Positions 49,101-61,000 of a stretch of DNA of 64,000 nucleotides are shown one piece after another. The position numbers and the translations under genes are program-made. The stretch lies in NCBI GenBank assembly GCA_036244855.1, contig BQKZ01000029.1, forward strand, positions 198,841-262,840, given 5' to 3'. The notes under the pieces were generated by a model. The model made no database searches. It was not told the origin of the DNA and was given only the letters and a program-made list of their open reading frames with translations. Every line of letters starts with the position of its first letter. The stretch's first letter is position 1. The DNA is from Temnopleurus reevesii (lineage: Eukaryota > Echinodermata > Echinoidea > Temnopleuroida > Temnopleuridae).

Positions 49101-52100
49101 CTGAAATATAAAAAAAAAAGAAATAAAGGAGTATGATCTGCCTGCTCGATAGATATTTTTTCCCTCCATTCAATGTTTTTAATCTTGCTGAGATTCACAT
49201 ACAGTACCAGCACAAATCAACAGATCATAAGTCAAGTTCATCAGTACGTAAATAGTTCAATGCAATGAGATCACTGCACTTCCCACTGGATGACAGTCTT
49301 AAAGCTACAAGTCAAATTTTGGATAATAATATGTCAAGTGGGTTTACATGTAGCACATTCCTACATGTGCGTATTTGAAGCATTTCACATAACGTCTTAA
49401 AACTGATATCTCTTTGCAACAAAATAAATAGACATTAATTGCCCACAAACTCTCTGAAAATACAAAGAATGTTATCAAGTGTATTATAACTATAGATACT
49501 AAAGCTATATTTCCAACTCATATGATAATAACTAAACTGTTTGAAGTGGTTGTATAAAATATGGTTGTGAAAGCAAGCATATTTTCAACGCTAAAACTTG
49601 GTGCTAGGAAGCAAACTTGAAGGAGTAAAAACTTTCTTTAATCCATGATATGTGTTCTGAAAAGAACTTTTGTTTAATAAAAAGAAATATGTATAATTCC
49701 CTAAATCACCATATTTCACATATGCATTATTTACTTTGTGATTTACCATGCCTTAAAGGTAGAAAACTACATTTGCACACATTATGGTTATGCTTACAAC
49801 TTGTTGTGTACCTCGGATATGCCAAAATAATAACCTCTATGAAGTATTTTGGTCGAATGTAGTCCAGAATATTTACCGGTAATTCAAATAAAAATCTATT
49901 CCATCATAGTTCATCTTAACACCAACGGTATCGCGATACTCCTAGCGTTTTACCACACACACACACAAAAAAAAACAGTCTAAGAGCACATACAGTGTGC
50001 ACTTCAATACACTGCCACACCATGCGGAATACACACTGAGAGAGACTCTTGCGCTAACGAGGGGTCAACGGCTGTTATGAATTTTGAACGCATGGTCCAT
50101 TAATTCGAGGCCCGAATAAAAAAATCATTATTGGAATAACTATAAATGCGCTTATCATGACCAATCTTTGTGCTAAATTGATTGGTGATAAGTTCTAACA
50201 TTTAGTACTCTTCAACATAACACAACAATCTTGGAAAGTCAAATTTTAGGTGATAAGTTCTAACATTTAGTACTCTTCAACATAACACAACAATCTTGGA
50301 AAGTCAAATTTTAGGCTGAAAAAGAAGTATTCTACCTTTAACATCAAAATACATCTCTGTGCTAATAAATAAAATGAAAGCTATAAAAGAAAAATTAATG
50401 CTAGACTTACTTGAAGAGTTGGGTCTAGATGGTCTAAGGTTTGGTACAGGAGGGTGCGTTGATGGCCTTGCTATCGTCACATACGATCTCACACTGCTAT
50501 TAGCTGCATTCACTAGCCGATCATTACTCAGTAGGGCTTTGGTTGCAGCTCTGTTCAAACAAGACAACAACCATTTGTGGAGTTAGTATCATTTTAGTCT
50601 ATGCTTCTAAATTTCTACTGTCATAAACATTCATAATAGTGAAGTGAGCAGACTGTGAGATTTAAAATATTCATTCATTCATTTATTATGTTTGATTTCA
50701 ACAAGGAAGCCCATCAGTAATCAGTGTACAATTCTACCTGGCAGTCCTGTATAACAGGAAATACATATAAACTAATCCACTCCCAATTCCTGGTAAAGGT
50801 CTATCACTCCCTGAGGGTAATATATGGGACATCATTATATTTTGTAACATATCTTAAATAATTCACAAAATAAACAGCCAGTTTTCACTTTCCTTTTTAA
50901 ATAATCAATTTTTAGTACATTTTCCATCTTCATCTTAATATGGATTGAGAATTGTTGGCTCTGCACTGTTGTTTATATCTCTAGTAAAACTGAAAATGGG
51001 TAAAAATATGAGAGATGCATCGCAAACTTACGAGACAGTATTCTGGCCAATTAAGAGCCTGTTCACATCCAGCTCCAGGAGTCGAGGCGTAGTCAAGAAG
51101 TTAAGCCTCCCTGTCAGTCCCCCTCCACCACTGCCACCACCATCCCCTGCACCTCCCTGGGTGGGGAGGGAGGTAGACATGGACCACATTGGCTGGGGGA
51201 CTTCCCCTACCATCTGCACAGCAGACCCCTTGATGCTCGACCCACCATTGGGGATGTGGCCTGAAGGGGTGAAGAGACGATGGGCGTCGCCTCCTGGAGT
51301 ACCATTGGAAATCTGAAAAAAATGGAAAGAAATGGAATGAATGAAAGTGTGGTTGAAACGCCATTGCGACATTAGTTCTAGAATTAATAACATTCTAAAA
51401 GACTCTTAATCTTTAAAACAATATTCTTCTTCTAGTTTATATCCATCCTGTTGCTTCTCATAATTTGCTTATTTATTCCATTGGTTTCGTTGTCTAGGTT
51501 TCCAGATGAAAATAGTTTTCACATATTTCCTTTCAAGAATTCATCATTTTGGGAAAATGTCTGAAGAGTGCAATTTCAGGGAACAAAAGGACATATTGTG
51601 AATGCAAATGACATTCTACTACCTAGAAATTTCCTTGCATTAGTACTATTCTTTAATGGATATAATAAATTGATTCTGAGTTCATACTATTTCGTAACAT
51701 TTGATAATCTCCAACAAGATACAAGGTAAAACTCTGAATGATCAACAAAGAAAACTACAGCACATTGCACATCATACAATAGCAGTGCCATCTGACTTGG
51801 AAGATGCATCACAGTAGAATTTAACATGGTCATTAAGGCAAACAAAATACACTGAGCTTCTTTCTCAATACTGATAAAATGTTGTCTTTATTCTGCCGGG
51901 AAAGCTTATAGTGTGCTACTCTCCAAGTTTAAAATCTTATATTCATTTAAAGCAAGAGAAATTTATATTAGTGTTTCTGACAAATTCCATCAAACTTTCT
52001 CCAGAAATCAGATTGCCAACCAATAGTATAAAAAGTGGCAGGCTTATCATACCAGGCAATACTTATAACTACCAGCATACATAGACACTTTCACAATGAC

Positions 52101-55100
52101 AAGTACAAGGTCATTGTCAGTACAAAGTACATCAGTAAGGGATAGGATGGTAACCAAGGTATTCCTCAACAAAGCACTCAATCTGATCATGTGCATTCTT
52201 CATCTCACGAACACACACACAGAAACTAATAAGTATGACGACTCGTAACTCAGAAGCTGTCAATCATACTTGTCGTAATAGGGTTATTCATTCATAAATA
52301 ACCAAATATCCTTTGCATATATGCAAATATTAATGATTACTGCCTTGCATACAAATAAAATTTGCATGGTAAACTCTGCGTCATCATTAGTGGGAAAGTG
52401 TGACGACATCAGAAATGCAGGGATGAGTAATACGTGTAAAGATGACTGAAGGTCACTTAATAAATTAATCAACCTTTTTTCCACTCATTGTGCTCCTATC
52501 CCAGAGTAAAAAACTAAAAGCTTTCAGAAAAAAAATACATCAAGTCAAATTAGCCCCTCCTCCCTCAAAAATGTATATATATATTTTTTTCATCTTCCAA
52601 TGACTTACCTTTTTATTCCCAAAAGAATATAATCACGGATATGTATACAGAGTAGACTTGAAAAGTTATTTTACACATTCTTTGCTTTCATCAATTTTAG
52701 TGGCACCATGTTTCATTTCCAAAATATTTTCAAAATCCTTTCCCTAAAAGTATAATTTTTTTTCAGAAAAACCTACCATACTTTAAAATAACAACACTCT
52801 TTCAAAACAAACTTTTCACCAGGAGGAAGAGGGTGGAGGGTAATGTCGGTATGAACATATGCAAATTATATTTCTGGAAGAATGAGCAGTTTTGTAACTG
52901 ACCCTTGTGCCTGGGTGAGCAGGGATAAAAGCAAGAATGATTGTGAAGGATTTCTCCTCTCCTCTGGGGTAATACATATAAGGAATGGAGGGGTCTAGGG
53001 AATATATTTGAAACTAGCTTGCTGTAGAACTTCTGAGAGTAAAATATCTCAACAGGCCATTGTTCCTGATCTTAGCCTGCCATAGAAATTACGAGAAGAA
53101 TATCCAGCTTTATAATTGACCCTTGTGTCTGATCTGAGTCCATTCCTGGTGCCTGGGTGAGCAGGGGTAGGAGCAGGGACAATGGTGAAGGGTGTACCTC
53201 TTCTCTCATCTGGTGTGAAAGGTCTTAGGGGTGGAGAGGTCTGGGAATGTATTTGAAATTAGCCTGCTGTAGAAATTATTTTAGTAAAATATATAGTTTT
53301 GTAACTGACCCTTGTGCCTGATCTGAGTCCATTCCTGGTGCTTGGGTGAGCAGGGGTAGGAGCTGGGACGATGGTGAAGGGTGTCCCTCTCCTCTCCTCT
53401 GGTGTGATCGGTCTAAGAAGACGCTTTGGTGGCTGGTAGTTGGATAACTTACTTTGGTAATGAGGCTGGTATCCTCTGTAAAGAAAAGAATATAACTGTA
53501 TAGATAAGCCAATGTAGTTAAAGGCTACGATACAGTCTACTTTCATACTGAACATAATGAAAAATTTGCCATCATTTGGATAAACCGAACTTTTGACACA
53601 AAAATATCCTGCAATGTACTTTAGCAGTAATGTTTCTAATCTTTCTGGCTAGATTTTTCAAAAGTCATAAGAGTCTTATTTTAATTAAACCATCAAGTAA
53701 AACTTGAGTTTTTCTGTTTCATGTAGATATCTAAAATGCATTCACAAGTTTTTCATTGGAACTTTGCTATTTTTTCTTTTATGCGTGCTTACTCACTATA
53801 GAAATGATTTTCTCTGCAATTAATAAATTTCATTCCCTTATCTAAAATTGCAGTTTATCTGAGATAATCCTTCAGGGAAAGTAACCTAAAAAGATGAATT
53901 CATGCTAAAAAATGAAGTATATTACACCTACAATGATTGTAATAAAGTAAACTACAATGATTGTAATACAATAAAGTAATTTCAAGTCATAAAACAAGTA
54001 ATCAAGAATAATTTCTCTCAATCAGGTAATTCCTTTTGATTAAATATTAAAATGTCATACTACAAATGCACATCTACCGTACATCAAGAATTATATCTTA
54101 AAAGCAATATGCAGCATTTCTGATTATTTATTGATATGAAAATATATGAGAACGCATATAATGTATAATCTTCTAAGTATCCGTCAACATTATGAATTTA
54201 TCATTTCAAATATTCATTTGAGACAAAATATAAAGAAAAATAAAAATTTCCTGTCAATATATTATCATTTGCTATATATCAAATTGGCCATGCTAATATT
54301 TTATACCACCCTACAAACTAAAACATCACATGAAAGATAGAAACATTAAAAAAAGGCAAAATCAGTATGAACTCTAAAATATCACCTCACTAAATTCTCC
54401 CTTAAACTCCATTCAATTATTCAAGCTAATCGAGAAGAAATGAGGCGTCATCAAATATTCAAAGACTACTAAGAAGTCTCAATGGTGGAGTGGGAGGATT
54501 GCCATTCATGTATGAGCTGCAAGGGTTTTGTGGAATATAGAGCAGAGTTTTACAGGCAAAGTTATAATCAATACAATACCCACTTTAAGCCGTCAAAAGT
54601 AGACTAAATGTCTGCCCCCACCCTCGATGTATTAAAAGCGCTTAATGTTCAATCATAACTAGCCTCACCCATTTCTTAATGATTAGTTATATTCTTATAT
54701 AAGAAGGGGGTAGGTAATATTCAATCACTGTAAATACATAGACCCAAATGGGAGAGATAAACTAGATTACTTTCTTGGAAAGGTATTCTCCTTTATAAGC
54801 ACCAATAAAAAAATACCAAAATGCATATCAATCTTGAGTTAGAGGCATTTAATAAGAAAAAAAAATCAAATCCTGCAAAATTTGATGCTTTTAACATGGA
54901 AATTTACCATTTTCGTTGGATAGCTAGCAGCATTACAAGGAGGTCAAGTGATTTTACTCACAATTGCTGCATGATCCAATATTATACCATATGGAAAACC
55001 CTTGTACAGATGGACATTTCTCATCAATTTAAAGATGTTGCAGATACTCTTCACTGAATATTAAAATTGTGTCACATTCCTAGATAATTCCAAAAATTGA

Positions 55101-58036
55101 GGGATATTATATCAAATTCCCTGATTTTTCACTGACTGGAAAAAGTAAAACTAATTTTCCAGGTTTTTCAAGTAGAATGGGGACATTGCTCATAGTGGAG
55201 TTGAAATGTCATTAAAATGCTTGTATATTCACAGAAGGAGGTAGCAACATAGATTCAGATTCTCCTCCTATCATATTTGCGTGAATGGTAGTTTGAACGA
55301 GCATTTTACATATTAAAAATTAATGGAAAACTTTCTGTGAACATTGAGAGAATGCATGTGTACATTGTAGAGTTCATTTGTGAACTCACCTGAATATAGA
55401 TGTTTTTATTCCAGATACATTTAGACGGCAATCTCAATGAGAAAATAAGCTAATGTACCCTTTTGGCCACTTAACTATTCTAGAAACATTTTGAGGTCAC
55501 ATGCCTTAAGGAGGTATGCTATATAAATATATCTAACTGCTTCTAAACTACTTTTTATCACAATATTTGTTTGATCATGACATAATTCCATGGTCCTGTT
55601 ATTCTTGATGACACAGATCCCCTATGAAAAGGCATCCTAAGCTGGCCCATTGGGACATTTAGTTTGGGGCAGTTTCTATTGGTTCACCACTGCAAGAAAG
55701 GTGGACGCAATGTGAAGACGTACCACTCACAGAAAAAATGCACAATATGTCTTTTCAACAATTACTTTAAAAATGTGGATCAATAAAATTGTAATTTTTG
55801 GGTACAAACCTGTTTACTTGTTTTCGCGCATTGTAGAAAAACTCAACCTGATTTGTTTCAGTGGTTACAGACTGGAGATCTTTACAAAAGATGTCAGAAG
55901 TCTGTTACCTCCAGGTCTCGTATGAAGATCTATTGTCTATTTCCAAGTGCCAATAAATCTACAAAGACATGCTTTACAAGGATCATAAATTATGAAGGTA
56001 AGGAGTTCTAGTCTCATTAATTAGAAAAAAAAAATTCAGACTTTTTGTTTATACAGAAGAATAAATTGGTTGCCGAATATATGAGCATCGATATCCTTTT
56101 TTCATTGGAGGTGGGAGGGGAAGGAGGGAAGGCGACATACAGCATTTAAATTTTCCTACCTTCCTTTCCACGAGAGTATTGGTTTGATCATGAAGATGCC
56201 TGATTCCTGTTCTAGATGAGTAAGAGTATCCATGAGAAGATGAGCTAATCTGTCCCTCTCAGCAGTTAGGTTATCCATCTCCTCACCCCATCGCTGTGCT
56301 CTCTGCAAGAGGAAAAAGTATCAGTCACATACCTGTTACATTAAAATATTTCTATTCATGAAAATTTGCGCCACTATGAAAGTCCAGTTGTCACAGTCTC
56401 TGTCTGTAGAAGCCAGTAATGATGGCAATTATGAAATATTTTTTTAACAAAGTCGGATTTTTTAACAACAAAATCAGAGTTTTAGGTATAAATTTTAAGG
56501 TGATATCAGAACAATGTTCTGAATTAGAAGTCATAACCGGCACCGGAACCAAATATTAAACATAATTCTGACTGAATCAGGATACTGCTCATGTATATAG
56601 TCATGGGAATTTTATGGGCTTGTACTAACCACTGAATTAGCAAGGAGGACAATGTTCATAAAGTTACATTAGTTCATATCCAAGAAAGGAAAGCTAAATT
56701 TCCCAAGTTCACAAGAAATTGATATATAACACAATGTTGTCATTTTATGATACACCTCATCAGAACTACCAACCTCCAACCTCTGAAAGTCATATTATTA
56801 TTACATTTTATCCACTTTCCAACAATGTATCTCAAGGAATTAAAATATATCCTATGTTGTCCTACATGTCCTATTGCCATTAAAAACACCTTACTAAATA
56901 GGATAAAATCCTACAGGTTGGCAGCTCTGTTTTATTGTTGCCCTCCATCATCTTAAAGTTCTTAACTTACAACCACATGACAAATCTCTCTATTCACACA
57001 TGGTATATATGCAAACCAAATAGCAATGAGCAAGTGTGCATTCACAAAGTTTGAGAGGGCAAACCTTAGGCACGATCTTCAGAAAAAAACACTTATAATA
57101 ATTGGTAGCTCACCTTACTCTGGAGTGTTTCCATTCTCTCTAAGAGTGTGTAAACTTCTTGATCTATTGAGTTGCTATGTCTTACATCATCTGTCAAAAA
57201 AAGGTAATTATACAAAATGTTTACACAAAGGAAAACTAAAATAAACTTTTATTAAACATTAGGTAACAAAGGATAGAAAAGTATTTATCAAGTGCATCAA
57301 CCAACCTTTACTGCTCTACAGAAACCCTGATTTGAAAGTAAGGTTACACAATCTGTGTAGCTACAAGGTTGCATTGGTACACACAGTCCCTCTCCAAAAT
57401 GGAAACTTATATTTGGGACCATGCTTTGCTCTTGTTGCTGCTTCAAAACTGTAGAAAGAACTGTGAAATAATAGTAAGCATACCATGTTGGTCCAGTATA
57501 AAAATGTTTTCTTTTTACAATTAGCATTCAATTTTCCAATCCTTCAAAAAAAAAATAATAACAACTAAAAAAAGTTAAGGTTGAGGTGTCTTTACAAGTT
57601 GAAATATCTGTAAACATATCTGCAAACATGATGACACAACTGATGAACGAGATAAAAAACTTTGGTACTCGCACATGTAAATAATCATAAATTAATCAAA
57701 CAATGATGTGGATAATTTACCTTCTATTTTCTTCATCTCTGTGTGATGGGAATATTTCCTTACGATATGGACAAGTCTCTTGGCAGGTAATACAGTGTAT
57801 TGCTCCATTGCTCTTACTGCTTCATTGTACTGCTCTGCTGTCACCTATTGAGAAATGGGATATATATTCCAGTCAAATGGCAAATGGCAATATTTTCACC
57901 GTACAAATGCATTCCTGAGGAAGGTAGCACGGCAACAAAGATCTTCTATTTTAGGGATTTAAGAAAAATGAACATGGGAATGTATTTCATCAATATTCTG
58001 TAATGGTTCCCTGACAGACTCTCAAAGAATAATAAC

Positions 58037-58094
<58 letters not shown>

Positions 58095-61000
58095 GTGACT
58101 ATTTGTATAGCGCACAGGTCCACTTTTCGTTGCTCATGGTGCTTTGATTGAAAGAGAAAAGTAAATGAAGACAATACAAATAAATGTAAAAATATCCTGG
58201 ACACAAAAAAAGGTATTGCAGTATTATGATGAAACGAACAAGTAGGATATAAGTTGGGATTTGAATAGACCTGACAAAGAGATTTGACAAAATAAGCAAC
58301 TTATATTCATGCCTTAACAATAGCTACAGAATACATAAATGTTATGCCCTCCTATTCTGTAAAGAGATATAGAACTAATGTCACTTTTTATCACTAAATA
58401 AGCAGGGAATTCACTTTCTTTTGTTTGCTACTGCTATTGTATAGGCATGAATGGGAGTTGCTTACTTTGTCCAGTTCCTTCATCTGTTCTGCTCACAGTG
58501 TCTAACCATTATGACCTACCCTCTGTGCACTGATGCCCCTCTTCAAGGCCCTCTGGTTTCTCTCCGAGTCAGACCGGGAGAAGATGATGGTCGGCTCCAC
58601 CTGCAATTCTCTGTTTGCTGTTGCCGTGGAAACCCTGGAGGGTGTGGATATTGCTTTGGATCCGCCCAAGGCTTGAAGCTCTTGTTGGAGGTCTTGTATT
58701 GTATTCTGCATCTCCATCATCATTACAGTGTTGTTGCTACACACAAGGTAAAAAGTATACTGCTGTTAATAATGTCAGAATTATTCAGGGTTTATGCAGA
58801 TTTAGATTCAAACTTTTATATCTTGAATCTTGATTTAAGTTTAAAAAGAGGAGAGTGGACTCAATTGCTAAAATGTTTTACACCACCTTGGATCATCCTT
58901 AATCTGCTCATGTCAATAAACTGTAATGTAAAATAATTTCCACTAGAATTATGATGCACTTGGCATCCAATTGTGCAGTTGTGAGCTTGTCTTTGTACAC
59001 TTATTTCAGTACAAAATGTATTCAACAAAATTTAACCCTTACAAAATTAATTTTTACCTTTGGCAAATGAATATTGTTCCTAGAGGTTGTAGCTCAAAAT
59101 CTATAAAATACTTGTACAAAAACACCCAATTAAAACTTATTTCGGGTGGAACATGAGTCCTCATAGATCGAAGTATGAATTTTTATGAGCTTAATATTCC
59201 ACATGTCAGTCACATGAGAAAGAGCAATTTCCATTACACAATTTGCTCAACTTACTTGAGTTTGTCTTCGTAATCCATTTGCTGCTTGCTTGCCTCTTGT
59301 TTTCTATAAATAGGCAGGATTGAAATGGAAAAAAAAAGATTAGTACAGACAATTTGTGCTTTGAAAAATGTCACAGAATCAAATTTGATTTAAAAACTGT
59401 GAATCATTTTATGCAGTACTATCATACAATATAGCTTTTTTATCATTGGTTATATGACAGACCAGCAATGCTCAATATATATTTTGATCATATGCATAAC
59501 CAAAAAATATTACACTTATTCTAATAATATCAATCGCAATCATCATATGTACCTATCCAGTTTGAAAGGTGCTCAAGGCACCATACAAAAATTGAGGAAT
59601 AATACAGAAAGATGTAATCAAATTCTCTAATATATGAGTTAGACATTTGGTTCCATTGTCACAAATATATTTGTTATTTCATTCTTTGTTAGGATATGGC
59701 ATATGTCTCTAAAGAAGCTTCCCACTGTCAATAAGGTAATGCTGTCTATCGGATAAGTCCTAAAATTTATAATCAGGGGCACATGGTACGATATCCCTAT
59801 CCGATTCATTTTTACAAGAAATCAATGAGCACATGCTGCTTTCAATCACATATACTTGGAAATGGTAAATCGCTTTATTGATGTGCCGGCATGCTACATG
59901 TACATGTGCATATTTTTTCTATTTTCAATAATCACGTCCTGATTGTCATGCACACAGCAAAAGAAGATCTCCCTAATATAAAGTTATGATCCTTGCTCAC
60001 AATTTGTCGTAGTTTTCTTGGATCTCTTTGACCCTCTCTGATGATTGGATCGTCATGTCCGTGATCTCTCTCTCCAAGCCCTCCTGGATAGCGCTCCTTC
60101 CCGTCGCAGACTGGAGCTGAAGACCTTGTCCTCCGAACCTGGACTTCCCTGTATCAGCCCTTGATACCATGAGTGATGAAACAGCTGCTTCCTATGAACA
60201 ATCAAATAAATTTAAAAAATGTTATCATATGTTTGTATGTGCGTGTGTGTATGTGATATCACTCAGTCATCCATTTCTCACCCTGGACTTGCCTGTGTCA
60301 GCTCTTGACACCATGAATGATGACACAGCTGCTTCCTATGACAATGAAATGAATAATAAAGATTTTTTTTGTATATGTGTGTGTGTGTGTGTGTGTGTAT
60401 CTTTCTGGCTGACTGTCTGTTCCTCTGTCTGTTCCTGTGAGATATCAATCTCCCATTATTAAAGCTCCTCAAAGATAGCGCTCCATCCCATAGCTGACTG
60501 GAGCTGAAGCCCTTGTCCTCCAAACCCGGACATGTCATGAGTGATGACACAGCTGCTTCCTGTACGCAATCAAAATAATAGTGATATCAATATATCTTTC
60601 ATGTTCAGCGATGTATATTTTGAGCTTATTTTGAATAGCTTCTCTTCCTGTCAAAGACCGGAGCTAAAGCTAGATAACACTTGTTCCCTCATCAGTAACT
60701 GGAGATGAAGCCCTTGTCCTCTAAACCTAAAGATTTAAACTTTCAGTGAGGGGGTAGGGAGATTCATGATATGGTGCACCAATACTTTAAAAAAAAACTT
60801 CTTGACCATGTGCAATTAGTAGCAAATAAGAAAGTTCAAAATACAACATTTGCTGGATTTTATTGGCAGAATTTAGGCTCTTCTTATAGCTTGATATTGT
60901 GAAATAGGGAAAATCTAATATAATCTTGGGCAAATTGCATCAAGAAAGAAAGAATAAAAGATGTAACAGGAAGAATTTTATGAATGTACTTACTGGCTCA

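Larger units (their letters stand above)
43585..50410 (-). other. Intron 14 (6.8 kb)
   Basis: Contains a GA-rich tract (46021-46135), a SINE fragment (46996-47080), a pair of 35-base direct repeats (47561 and 48147) and a perfect 65-base tandem duplication (50184-50315). The remainder is AT-rich with no supported exon. Confidence 0.6.

Noticed and set aside
51101..51364. Alternative minus-strand frame over exon 13
   Set aside because: Wrong phase for exons 12 and 14. Pro/His/Trp-rich shadow.
58451..58936. 161-codon plus-strand frame
   Set aside because: Runs opposite to exon 8, which has consensus splice sites and matching phases.
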